NCBI GenBank assembly: GCA_900491605.1
Contig: UESW01003904.1
Location: 155,048-219,047, forward strand
Source: Calamus simplicifolius
Lineage: Eukaryota > Streptophyta > Magnoliopsida > Arecales > Arecaceae
Reading direction: 5' to 3'
DNA length: 64,000 bases
Numbering within the stretch: the stretch's first letter is position 1; every line of letters starts with the position of its first letter. Under the pieces are notes generated by a model, which was given only the letters and a program-made list of their open reading frames with translations, searched no databases and was not told the origin of the DNA. Positions 33,061-43,757 of the stretch are shown here, piece by piece. The position numbers and the translations under genes were made by a program.

Positions 33061-36000
33061 CCTCGCCAACTCCCACCACCAAATCCTCCAGTTATCGGCA
33101 ACGTCAATGTGATAACGGCGACCGGATCCCCATCTTCTTGGTCAGACAAGGAGAAGAACCCGCCGAAGAAAGCTCGGGTTGATGAGCTTACTTTCTCTGA
33201 TGAAGATCTTGGGGAGGTACAATACCCCCATGATGATGCTCTGATTGTGTCTTTAAATATGAACAATTATGATGTACACCGCATTTTGGTTGATAGTGGA
33301 AGCTCTGTTAATGTTTTGTATTTCGATGCCTTTGTGAGATTGAAATTATGGATAGAAAGCCTTCGACCGATGGAATCCACCCTAGTGGGCTTCACAGGTG
33401 ACTCCATAACCCCTGAAGGAGTCATCACTCTATCAGTCCGAGCCGGCACCTGGCCCCGCTTGGCTACCGTGTTTATGGATTTCCTCGTGACCAAGCTCAG
33501 ATCCCCCTACAACGCCATCCTTGGCAGACCGGGGCAGATATCTTTTAAGGCCATCATTTTCATCCCTCATCTCGCCATGAAGTTTCCCACCGAATGGGGA
33601 GTGGGGGTGGTTCGAGGAAGCCAGATCATAGCTCGGCATTGCTTTGTTGCGACCTCCAATCCAGAAAACCCGAGGTGGACGGGCTGGATGCTCGGGAGGA
33701 TCTTGCCGAGCAACGAGGAGAGCGGCCGAAGAACTGGAAGAGGTACCGCTTGACGAGGCTTGGCCCGACCGAACCATAAAGATTGGGTCACAGCTGGAAG
33801 AAAAGCCTCGGCAAGAGCTGATGGAATTCCTCCAGAAGAATGCCGATGTCTTCTCTTGGTCCGCATCGGACATGCCCGAAATCAACCCAGATGTCCTGGT
33901 TCATCGCCTTAGCATGGACAAAACATTCCGGCCAATCAAACAGAAGAAGAGGAGTTTCGCTCCGGAGCGCCAAAAGGCCATTGAAGAAGAGGTGGATAAA
34001 CTCATCAAAGCCAAGTTTATTCGGAGGTTAGTTGCCCCGACTGGCTAGCAAACGTGGTCATGGTGAAGAAGTCAAATGACAAATGGAGGATCTGCATCGA
34101 CTTCACTGACCTCAATAAAGCCTGCCCAAAAGACAGCTTCCCTCTTCCGCGGATTGACCAGCTCGTGGATTCAACTTCAGGCCATGAAATGTTAACTTTT
34201 ATGGATGCCTATTTAGGCTACAACCAGATCCGAATGGCGCCCAAAGACGAGGAGAAAACCGCCTTCATCACCGACCGAGGTATCTACTGCTACCGAGTTA
34301 TGCCCTTTGGTTTAAAAAATGCAGGTGCCACCTACCAAAGCTGGTCAACAAAGTCTTCAAGGAGCAAATCGGTCAGAACATGGAGGTGTATATCGATGAT
34401 ATGCTGGTAAAAAGCAAGAGGCATCCCAGCACATCGAGGACCTTGCGGAGAGCTTCGCCACACTTTGGAAGTATCAGATGAAGCTCAACCCCACCAAATG
34501 CACCTTCGGGATCAACTCCGGGAAATTCCTCGGCTCTATGGTTTCCCAACGGGGCATTGAGGCAAACCCTCAGAAAATCCAAGTTATGCAACAGATGGCT
34601 CGCCAGGGTCAGTCAAGGACATGCAACGCCTCACTGGGAGGGTAGCAGCCCTCAGCCGCTTCATTGCTCGGTCAGCCGAGAAATGCCTTCCCTTCTTCAA
34701 GGTGCTTCGGTCGGCCAAAAACTTTCAGTGGACCCCGGATTGCCAGAAGTCCTTTGAAGATCTCAAGAAATACCTCGGCTCGCCACCTTTCCTAGTAGTC
34801 CGAAGCCAGGGGAGGTGCTGAACCTGTACCTAGCGGTCTCTGAAGGCGCTGTTGGCTCAGTGCTAATCAAAGAGGAGAATATAATCCAAAGACCTATCTA
34901 TTATGTCAGCAAGCTGCTCAAAGACACTGAATCGAGGTATACCGGGTCGAGAAGATGGTCCTAGCTCTAGTGACATCGGTCCGAAAGTTGCGGCCATACT
35001 TCAGGCTCATACTGTCATCGTCCTGACCGACCAACCCCTCAAGGCAATTATCAATCGCCCAGAAGCATCAGAAAGAATGACCAAATGGGCTGTCGAGCTG
35101 AGCGAGCACGACATTCAATATCAGCCTCGTCCAGCCATTAAAGCCCAAGTTCTAGCGGACTTCCTCCTCGAATGCACCATACCCGAAGATGGCTCTGTTT
35201 CGGATACCCCCAGACAACCAAAGCCCAGCGCCCCATGGTTGCTTCACGCCGATGGATCCTCTAGCGCTGGCGGCTCTGGCGCCGGCCTAGTCCTCACCAG
35301 TCGGAAGGCTCGACCTTTGAATATGGCATTCGCTTCTCCTTCTCGGCCTCAAACAATGAGGCAGAGTATGAAGCCTTACTCTCCGGACTCCGAATCGCCC
35401 GGGAGCTTAAAGTCAAGAAGCCGATTGCCTACACCGACTCCCAACTGGTGGCCGGCCAGGTGCAGGGAGAGTTCAAGGCTCGAGAGCCGAATATGATTCG
35501 GTATCTCCAAAAGGTGCGCGATCTATCCTCCTATTTCGATGAATTTAAAATTATCCAGATCCCAAGGGCTGAAAATGCGTGCGCTGACCTATTATCCCGA
35601 CTGGCAACTACGGAGTCGATGGATCTCGAGCAAAAATTCCACCTAGAGGTACTAGAGAAGCCCAGCATCGTCGATGTTGATCACATGATGCAGGTTGACA
35701 CTGAACCGTCCTGGATGGACCCCCTGCACCAGTATCTCAAAGAAGGTTGCTGCCGCCGGTAGAAAGGAAGCGAGGAAGTTGAAATTACAATCACCTCATT
35801 ATGTTCTAATTGATGACTGGCTATACAAGCGGTCCTTCTCAATGCCGCTGCTCAAATGCCTCCGTCCATTAGAGGCCGATTATGCTCTTCGGGAGGTTCA
35901 TGAAGGCATATGTGGCAATCACCTCGGCAGCGCGCCCTATATCATAAAGTACTACACCAAGGATATTATTGGCCAACGATGCAGAAATATGCTGACGACC

Positions 36001-36920
36001 TTGTCCGAGCCTGTGATGCATGCCAATGACACTTGAATATCCATAGGCTCCCCTCTGCTCACCTGACTTCCATCTCATCCCCCTGGCCCTTCGCCAAATG
36101 GGGAATGGATATACTTGGCCCTTTCCCCTCATGACGGAGCAAAAAAATTTTTATTTGTTACAATTGATTATTTTACTAAGTGGGTTGAGGCCGAAGCAGT
36201 CGCCAGATAACCGAAGCCCATGCCAAAGACTTCGTGTGGAGATCCATCATCTGCCGCTTTGGTCTTCCCCACACCATCATCACGACAATGGAAGCAGTTC
36301 GACAACCCTAAGTTTGAGAGTTCTGCGAAGATCACGGCATTCACCACCGCCTGACCTCAGTCGGACATCCTCACGGGGAGGCCGAGGTAACGAACCGAAC
36401 TCTTGCAGGGAATTAAAGCTCGGCTCAACCAAGCACGAGGCAGGTGGGCGGAGGAGCTCCATCATGTGCTTTGGGCATACCGAACCACCGAGAGGGCTAC
36501 CACGGGCCAGACTCCATTCAAGATGGCCTTGGCACTGAAGCTATTATCCCCATGGAAGTGGACTCCCCTCCCCTTGCACCGAAGGCTTCGGAAGAATCCA
36601 ATGACGAACAACTCCGAACCAGTCTCGACTTGATAGATGAAGTCAGGGAGAAAGCCCGGATCCGAATGGCGGCTTACCAGCAAAGAATGCCCGCTACCAT
36701 TCAACCAGAGTCAAAGGGAAGTTTTTCTCCCATATGATCTGGTACTTCGGAAGGCATCCGTTTCAAAGCCACTGGAGCAAGGAAAGCTGTCCCTAATTGG
36801 GAGGGTCCTTATCAAATTACGGAGGTGATCAGACCTAGCACCTATAAGCTCCAAGATCTAAATGAGAAATTTATTCCCCGGACGTGGAACTTGGATAATC
36901 TCTGCATTTATCATCAGTGA
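33061..36920 (+). pseudogene. G2 pol: protease, RT, two RNase H domains, integrase, broken
   Basis: Protease: LVDSGSSVNVLYFDAF near 33285-33335 (catalytic D in DSG) and ILGRP near 33520. RT: RICIDFTDLNKACPKDSFPL near 34090-34146, FMDAYLGYNQI near 34200-34232 (motif A), VYIDDMLVKS near 34385-34415. RNase H follows about 34740-35190. An archaeal-type RNase H (PWLLHADGSSSAGGSGAGL, about 35230-35290) comes next, a hallmark of the Tat lineage. Integrase: HEGICGNH near 35900, WGMDILGPFP near 36100; the catalytic region is heavily shifted. The ending RTWNLDNLCIYHQ stops at 36918-36920. Frameshifts are seen near 33660, 34045, 34340, 34585, 34820, 34935, 35315, 35750, 35930, 36130 and later. Confidence 0.9.
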
Positions 36921-36925
36921 GAGTT

Positions 36926-37430
36926 TATAAATCCTCGGCTGGGCCGAGCGATCTCCGACCTTGGCCGCGCCAAGTAAAATATATCTCAGCCGGACTGGGA
37001 GGACTCCGTACCTTGGCAGCGCCAAGTTAAATATAATCTTGAAGCCTGGCAACACCGAGTGATATATTATTTGAAGCCTGGCAATCCGAGTAGCGATCTC
37101 TATACCTTGGCAGCGCCAAGTAAATATAATCTTTATAATCCTCGGCTGGGCTGAGCGATCTCCGTACCTTGGCAGCGCCAAGTAAAATATAATCTTGAAG
37201 CCTCGGCAACACCGAGTGATATATTATTGAAGCCTCGGCAACACCGAGATATATTATTTGAAGCCTCGGCAACACCGAGCGATATATTATCTGAAGCCTC
37301 GGCAACACCGAGCGATATATTATTGAAGCCTTGGCAACACCGAGTGATATATTATCTGAAGCCTCGGACAAACCGAGTGATACATTATCTAAAGCCTCGG
37401 CCTGGCCGAGTGATTTCTCAAACACTCTGA
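36926..37430 (+). repeat. stem-loop minisatellite after G2 pol
   Basis: Units of about 30-36 bp such as GAAGCCTCGGCAACACCGAG followed by an AT-rich spacer (TGATATATTATCT). Each unit has a stem: CTCGG-caaca-CCGAG, CTTGG-cagcg-CCAAG or CTCGG-ctggG-CCGAG. The paired bases change together between unit types. Confidence 0.85.
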
Positions 37431-37780
37431 CGCGACTAAGACATCCTATTATGCTTCGGCAGAGGTTAGTAACCTTTCTTCGCTTACCAGCAAGATTATG
37501 CAAGTTATTTCTTTCCAAAGAAATATGTACGTCGTCCCTTAAATAGGACCATGTTCACCACATAAGTTTGCTGGGGCCCAGGCCTCCCTCTGACTTAAAT
37601 AGAGATAAACACTTCCCCCACAGAGGATTGAATGACATGTTAACAAAAACAAAGTAGCAAAAACTGCTGGATTTGTAGCTAGGCTACGAGCCGGAAAGCA
37701 CAAAACGAGAGTGGCAACTCTCAACATAATCACATCAGAAAAGAAATAGATAATAAAAGAAGAAAGAGTAGAAAAACTTT
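37431..37780. other. spacer after the minisatellite
   Basis: No gene recognised. Probably holds the end of the second antisense transcript and its downstream flank. Confidence 0.4.
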
Positions 37781-37781
37781 C

Positions 37782-38541
37782 TTTATTAATGAAAGAATTA
37801 CAACCTCTTGAGAGGCTTTACAAGTGCATCAAAGCACAGAAAATACAAACAAATAAAAGGCTCGGCTGAGCAGCTTCGGTCGACGACGATGTCTCTACAT
37901 CCGACCCCAAAATCAGAGAAACCAGACAAGCTCTGTTGAGCCACTGGTTAATCCCAAAGAACAAAGCAAGCCATCCACGAATCCCTCGGATGAACGCGTG
38001 AAGGGATCATAACCAGGTCAAGGACCCTGGATGCCTATGCCGATGAGGTACCCCCCAGAGGGATGCTGGCCTGCTAGCCACTGCCCAACAATAAAAGGCA
38101 GAGAACCAGCAGTCCAACACCACTCTCCTCCCTCTTCACGTGGGAAGAAGATCCCTCAGGTGGATGAGCTGAGGAATCCAAATCTAGGGGAGAGGCGAGG
38201 TCCATGTTAACCATGGGGGTACATATGCTTTGCATTTCCTGCGACCCCCATGGCAAGTGGCAAAGGACACACAGGAAGCGTATACGTGCGCTCCCCATAT
38301 GACCTCTCGGGCCTCCCGTGTGCTCTCCATATGACCTCTGAGAATTCCTCCCTTAAGGACTGCTTGCTCTTTAAGCAGTTTCTCTATCACCCCAGCTATC
38401 TGGGATGAGCCAGCTTTCAAAAGGAAAGCTCAATCTCTCTACTCTCAACTTCAATGAAATAGATGCCATGGAAACTCTTATAACTCACAGAAAAGAAGTC
38501 TTGGGAGATAGCCTAACACGGCCCGCTCCTCCCATTTTTAT
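37782..38541 (-). other. second antisense transcription unit of G2
   Basis: The minus strand has TATAAAAA at 38541-38534 and, about 750 nt further, AATAAA at 37787-37782. Between them a frame from 38420 reads QIAGVIEKLLKEQAVLKGG and then HMESTREAREVIWGAHV. The DNA aligns with 59799-60060 of G3 (CCTATAAAAA.., GGATAGCTGGGG.., CATATGGARAGCGCAC), where the frame differs. Conservation between two diverged elements suggests a real transcript; whether it is coding or noncoding is open. Confidence 0.5.
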
Positions 38542-39359
38542 AGGCAAACGGACCGGGGGCAGCCATTAAAGCAGAAAACTCCGGATTCAAAATGCCCGGC
38601 CATGCTGCCACATGACGGTTCAGGGTAAAAGAGCGCTTTTCAAAGCGCATCAAACGCATTTCCCAGGCCATGACGCACGATAAAAGATTTCCCTCTGATC
38701 TCGAATCAAGAGCCTTAAATGCAGGAAATCATCCGTTGGTCCTTGGGATACGGGCAGGCCTAGGAAATCGCCTCGTCAAAACGACGCCATTCAATGGCGA
38801 TCGAATGCTTATCTCGTATGTTAAAAAGACTCGCGTTGGAAAAGGCCAACAGGATAAATGCCCTATGCAAAAAAAAGCATCCTTCGGTGAATTACAAATC
38901 CGTATCATCCGCCCGAGCAAAAAATGAAATGATTTCTCATAGACCGGACCATCCGCCAAATCTCGGCCGAGGTACTCGCGCAGTTTTCGGTCATATCACG
39001 CCGAACCATCTTATATCTCGGCCAAATGAGCCAATCTCTTATTTCGGATTGACCGAACTATCAGCCTAACCTCGGCCTTGACCGAGACATTTTCTCAAGT
39101 CTTAACCGAGCTAGTTCATACACCGACGAAGCAAATCGGTTCAGCTTTGAATAGGCAAGGCATTCAGTTCAAAAGGAGCGAACCGATCCAAAGGCGAGAG
39201 TTACACATGATCCACTCGCCATCAGCTTCTAACACAAAATGGTCATTCAGGCGACAAGTGATTTAAAACAATAAGGCAAAACAAATGGAAACAAAAGATC
39301 AATTCATTAAAGTTTGGCCAAGATACAAGTCTGAAAGGAGAAAAATACATATGCAACCC
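38542..39359. other. spacer between antisense units of G2
   Basis: No gene. Short CTCGG..CCGAG stems are scattered at 38945-39100 (for example CCTCGGCCTTGACCGAG), probably a decayed equivalent of the arrays that separate the antisense units in G3. Confidence 0.45.
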
Positions 39360-40305
39360 TTAGGAGTCAGGGTTCGGGTCGATCCCAGGAGCCTCCTCGG
39401 TAACATCTGGGAGAACTTGACTTGCTTCGCCTTCTTCGAATGATGTTGGTTCCTCGACAGCGAGCTGAGGGCATTTTTCAGGAGCCGCGGCCTCGTTAGG
39501 GCCTAGAATAGCCTCAAGATCGACATCCGAGATGTTCTCATATTCTTCTTCGGCCCCCGGGGTACAAGCATCAAAATGTTTGGCATCCAAAAAAGATAAA
39601 TCCCATTCGGGATGCACCTGAGAGATCTTTGCTCGAGTCTCCTCTTTGCCGAACCAAAATGCATCGGCACATGCCCCCCTACGTTCTTCAGAGAATTACG
39701 CAGAATTTTTATACTCCTCCACAGCCGAAATAAGCTGATTTTGGAGTTCGAGATTCATTTGGCGACTCGCGGATAACTCCGCCCTTAAAGCTTTAAACTG
39801 CTCCTGCGCCTTGAGCCTAGTTCTACCCATCTGTAAAATATCAGAGTGTTTGAGCTCACAAGCAAAAGAAAAATACTGAAAACGAATAAAAAGGAAGACG
39901 CCGCACCTCTTCCTCTTGCCAAGCCATTTTAGCGCTTAGCTCTTGAACCTTTTCCAAGGCCTTCAATTTGGCCGCCTTATTTTGATGAAGACCATCCTTG
40001 AGGTCATCAATTCGGGACTGTTTATCCTCAATCTCCTGATGAGATTTGCCAGCTATTCGGAGCCACCATCGTTGGGCATATGTTGTAAAACCTCATCACC
40101 TCCTATATCAACGGATGAAGAGGGAATCGGAGACCTGCCCTCAAGCTCTCCTCATAGAAGAAGACTCCCGGCTCAACTTGGTTGAAACCTGGTGCTCGGT
40201 CCTCAACACCCATAAGGCTACATCCAGAGGAACTCTATAATGGTGACGGATCCTATCCAGATCATCTAGGGTTACCTCAGAAGCAACATCGTCTGGACCA
40301 CTCAT
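39360..40305 (-). pseudogene. G2 antisense gene, core domain largely deleted
   Basis: Start at 40305 (MSGPDDVASEVTLDDL..), matching the G3 antisense start MAMSPEDVASEI. The N-terminus is kept to about 40200; then only a scrap of the PF04195-like domain remains (CPTMVAPNSW near 40050, equal to ICPSMVAPNSW in G3), fused directly to the coiled coil (HQEIEDKQSRIDDLK.. to about 39905). An acceptor TTACAG|ATGG near 39828 opens a further coiled-coil exon (MGRTRLKAQEQFKALRAEL..), broken by a stop near 39697. The last part (HPEWDLSFLDAK.., 39617-39360) is the acidic tail, matching RPEWDLSFLSAQ in G3. An internal deletion of several hundred bases explains the loss of the core. Confidence 0.78.
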
Positions 40306-40418
40306 ATTGGCTAAACAGGGGGTAAGACACGAACAGACAAGCAAGGGCACAAAGAGGGAGCGAAAAATCTCTGTGCATGGACAAAGGGGCGTTGCAAAAG
40401 GAACGCCGCCCCAGCTCT

Positions 40419-40428
40419 CTTTAAATAA
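40419..40428 (-). promoter_or_regulatory. TATA box of the G2 antisense gene
   Basis: Minus strand reads TATTTAAAGA about 115 nt before the ATG at 40305, the same spacing as in G1 and G3. Confidence 0.55.
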
Positions 40429-40673
40429 GCACTTCAGAAAGAAAGCCCTAAATGCCAAAAATCCGATACAGGCGCCAGAAATAAAGGATTCCCGCCACAT
40501 GGAACTTCCATGATCACGGCTTATTGGAAACGATGTTTCCTCCTCGAGCTGCGGTGAAAAATAATGATGAAACAGCGGTCTATCATTTACGAGATCATCA
40601 TTGCCCACCTTTTTGAATCCCCTAAATAAGATTGCTCCAGAATTTTACTCCCTATATCCGAAATTATACTTCG

Positions 40674-40692
40674 GACTAGGGAGTGGGGGGCA
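40674..40692 (+). promoter_or_regulatory. polypurine tract of G2
   Basis: ACTAGGGAGTGGGGGGCA directly before the 3' LTR. The equivalent in G3 (minus strand, 55248-55265) reads CTAGGGAGTGGAGGGCA, so the tract and its flank are conserved between the elements. Confidence 0.82.
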
Positions 40693-41674
40693 TGTGATGA
40701 AGGGTAAAATTATCATTGCATTATTGATCGCTCACATCGGTGATGGGGTCGCGCCCAATCCAAACACCCTGCTTGCCAGCTGGCCAGCTGGCGTGACATT
40801 CTAGCGACAAGGCCAAATCAGCTTTGATGAAGTCGGATCATCCTGACAACCCGAGCTATCCCTATGCTTTGGCCATCTGAGCCGAGCTATCCTTATTCCT
40901 CGGTAACCCGAGCTATCCCTATGCTTCGGCCGTCCGAGACGAGCTATCCTTATTCCTCGATAACCCAAGCTATCCTTATACTTCGGTCGTCCGAGCCGAG
41001 CTATTCCTCGGTCATTCGAGCCAATCCATTTTACACTTCGAAAACCAAGCTATTCCTCATCCAGGCCAACCATGGCATTCAAAATACCTCTACGGAATCG
41101 GCGCGGGAGAGTTCAAATCCACTATATCTGAATAAGATTCCAGACGGTGAATCATGCCCAGAAGTAGCCTAGGATCTGTGAGAGTGGCCTAGGTCGTGTA
41201 ATCACTGAATCTCAAGGCCTCAATCAGCTCTCCTAGCCGTCGATCCTCTAACTAACAAGATACGGATCCTACCGGCCTCATAACAAACTTGATTCGAATC
41301 CTAACAGTTTTCAGACCCCATCCAGGGCACGTCCAAGGAATTAGGTGATCACCTATAAATACCACAGCATTCCAACCTCTTAGGTACATGCACAAAAGAA
41401 CTCTAAGACAACCCCTTACGCATTCATTTTTTCATTCCATCAGAGCTCTCATAAGAGCCGGAGAAACATCTCTCTGTGAGAGTCTTCTCCTCATATCTGC
41501 TTGCTGTGAATCTTCACTGACTTGGGTGTCGGAGGGTCCTCCGCATAGGGCAACCCTCACAGCACCCTCTACGTATGGACTGTCTTGCAGGTTCCACCCC
41601 GAAGCGGCGAGATCGACGTCCGGATCAGGAGCCAGAAGCGCATCCGAGTCGAAGAACGAATTTCCATGGCAACA
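40693..41674 (+). repeat. 3' LTR of G2
   Basis: About 982 bp, TGTGATGAAGGG..GGCAACA. By comparison with G3 the LTR starts at 40693 (TGTG); the left LTR lacks these first two bases, so 40695 is the alternative. It has three copies of the GAGCTATCC-type unit and a duplicated GCCAGCTG near 40775. Followed by TTATA (41675-41679). Confidence 0.9.
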
Positions 41675-41679
41675 TTATA

Positions 41680-42787
41680 TATAACCACTTAAGATAATTT
41701 GTCATCGCATACAGAGCTATTCTTCCAAAGTTGACAAAGAAATCTAATGTAGATTTTAAAAGGTTCATCATATTTTAATATTTTGATATTGAATTTGGGT
41801 TAGGTTTAAACCTAATTAAGAGTCAATGCTTCACTCCTTTTTGAGTTTAAACTTTGGGCCAAAGCGAAGCTGTGCCAAATATTAGCTTGCTCTTGATTTG
41901 AATTATTTTGGGTTCTAATTTTAATTCCAAACTCAAATGGAAAAGTCATTGTACACCGCCCTAGTGCAGCATGACTTGCACTGAGTACGATGATTTACCT
42001 GTGCATAGACCTGTGCAACAGCAATGCAGGACCCATGGCGGGTCCTCCGATATGAACCCGTGTGCGGATGAATTATCGTTTCCGATGCAGGATGACCTAT
42101 ACCAAATGCAGTGTACAAAGACTTTTTCAACTCAAATTAATTCAATGCTTACTCATGGCTTCCCTTGAAGTCAGACCAAACTGATGGGCCTTGAGTCAGC
42201 TGAGCCCACTTCCAGCCCGACCACTATCCCAATTCTTATTCCCAAACGTGGAATGCTATACTCATTTCTTATTATTAAAAAACCAAAACTCTGGATCAAT
42301 ATTCCCTTGACGATAGCCAGTCACATAAATCCCTAAAATTTTAGATATGTAGTCCTAGGATGCTTTGAAACAAGTTTCATAAATCCATGTAGCCTCCTAA
42401 TCCAACCTAAGTCCTATTACAATGCCGTGACCAAACATCTTGGGAGAAAGATTTAGTTGTTCAATAATTTTGATGCTTGGCGCATAGAGTAAGGGTATCC
42501 CAATTATATGATTTTCATTATATAAGTTATTTATCAATAGTGAAATATATCCAATTGCTTGAATATCCGACGTAGAATTAATAAGACATAAATAGATTTA
42601 AGCGAAAATCTTTTCGAATAGAGCCAAAAATTAAGTTCATATAATACTATATGCAATATATATTATATTAATTTGATATATAATAATTATATGAGGTGTT
42701 ATCAAGTTGGAGGTAAGGTGTGTACACTGAATCTGGTTCTAGTTGAGTCAGGTTGGTATAGATTTATGTATCTTACTTAGTAGTTTT
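41680..42787. other. spacer between G2 and copia C
   Basis: AT-rich, without a gene, apart from the MITE at 41939-42128. Confidence 0.5.
41939..42128. mobile_element. 190-bp Mutator-type MITE
   Basis: Flanked by the perfect 9-bp duplication AACTCAAAT (41930-41938 and 42129-42137). Left end GGAAAAGTCATTGTACACCGC, right end in reverse complement GAAAAAGTCTTTGTACACTGC: 18 of 21 match. The ends resemble those of the foldback element at 27698-28880 (GGAAAAGACTTTGTACATTG, then GATGCAGCA), so both belong to one family. No coding sequence. Confidence 0.85.
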
Positions 42788-42792
42788 GACAT

Positions 42793-43416
42793 TGATAGGA
42801 ATACAACAAATATTCCTCTAATGAGATCGCTATTAGTATGGCCAAGCACGCAGTTGCGATAAAATCAACAAAAAACACAGAATAATAATAGAAACCAAAA
42901 TCCAAAAGAAAACAGCGAGAGACGAGAGTTTTACGTGATTCACCCAAACTGGGCTACGTCCACGGCGGCACAGGATCTACAAGGCTTCACTAAGAGTTGA
43001 ATCAGATACAAGCCCTCAAAACACACTCTCTCAGAAACTTTATGATCCAAAGAGTTGAATCAGGATCTACAGCACACTGTGGATATCCTCACAGAGCCTC
43101 CTATTCTCTTTTTTTTCGCTCAACTTCACCAGTTGAAGAAGACACACAAAAGGATGAAGACTCTCCTCCAATCTAATCCCATCCCAAAACTGGATCTACG
43201 CTTTTGGCAACCATGGACTGATTTCTAAAACTGGCACCACACTTTTGGCAACCATGGACTGATTTGCTGCCTTAAAAATCTCCAACAAATCGTTCCAAGA
43301 TCAGATTTGGAAGTTGCAACAAATTCTCCCCAAAATCAGCTTTCTTAGTTGGCCAAATCGAATTGAAAATTCGAATTCAAACTCCCTCTTGATGAAATTA
43401 AGCTCCATCCATAACA
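42793..43416 (-). repeat. 3' LTR of copia C
   Basis: 624 bp, plus-strand ends TGATAGGAAT and CATCCATAACA. Contains two copies of a CTTTTGGCAACCATGGACTG phrase about 45 bp apart, also present in the other LTR. Confidence 0.92.
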
Positions 43417-43436
43417 ATCTACCACTTGGAGATTAA
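43417..43436 (-). promoter_or_regulatory. polypurine tract, copia C
   Basis: Minus strand reads AATCTCCAAGTGGTAGAT next to the 3' LTR. The tract is weak because CT bases interrupt it. Confidence 0.5.
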
Positions 43437-43757
43437 TGACATCAATCTTAGATCTACCTTCTTTCTCTGTGCCGCGCTCTTCTGATCTATCTCTTGGAAA
43501 GCTTCACCAAGTTGCAATAGAGACTCAACTTATCTCTGCTCACAACCTTGGTGAATATCTGCAGGATTCTTAGCACCATCAATTTTCTCCAGCTTCAACT
43601 GCACCTCATCCAACACACTACGTATGAAATGATACCTAAGCTGAATGTGCTTAGTTCTTGCATGAAATGCTGGATTCCTTGCCAAGTGAACTGCGCTTTG
43701 AATGTCGCTCTATAATGTATTACACTCGTGCTCCTTGCTGAGTTCCTTCATCAACCT

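Larger units (their letters stand above)
30560..41674 (+). mobile_element. Ty3/gypsy element G2 (Tat-like), full length, defective
   Basis: Complete 11.1-kb element: 5' LTR 30560-31476, primer-binding-like site from 31480, gag, protease, RT, RNase H, archaeal-type RNase H, integrase (to 36920), hairpin minisatellite, two antisense units on the minus strand, polypurine tract, 3' LTR 40693-41674. The perfect 5-bp target duplication TTATA occurs at 30555-30559 and 41675-41679. All coding regions carry frameshifts, so it is immobile on its own. The second RNase H domain and the antisense gene are characters of the Tat lineage. Confidence 0.93.
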
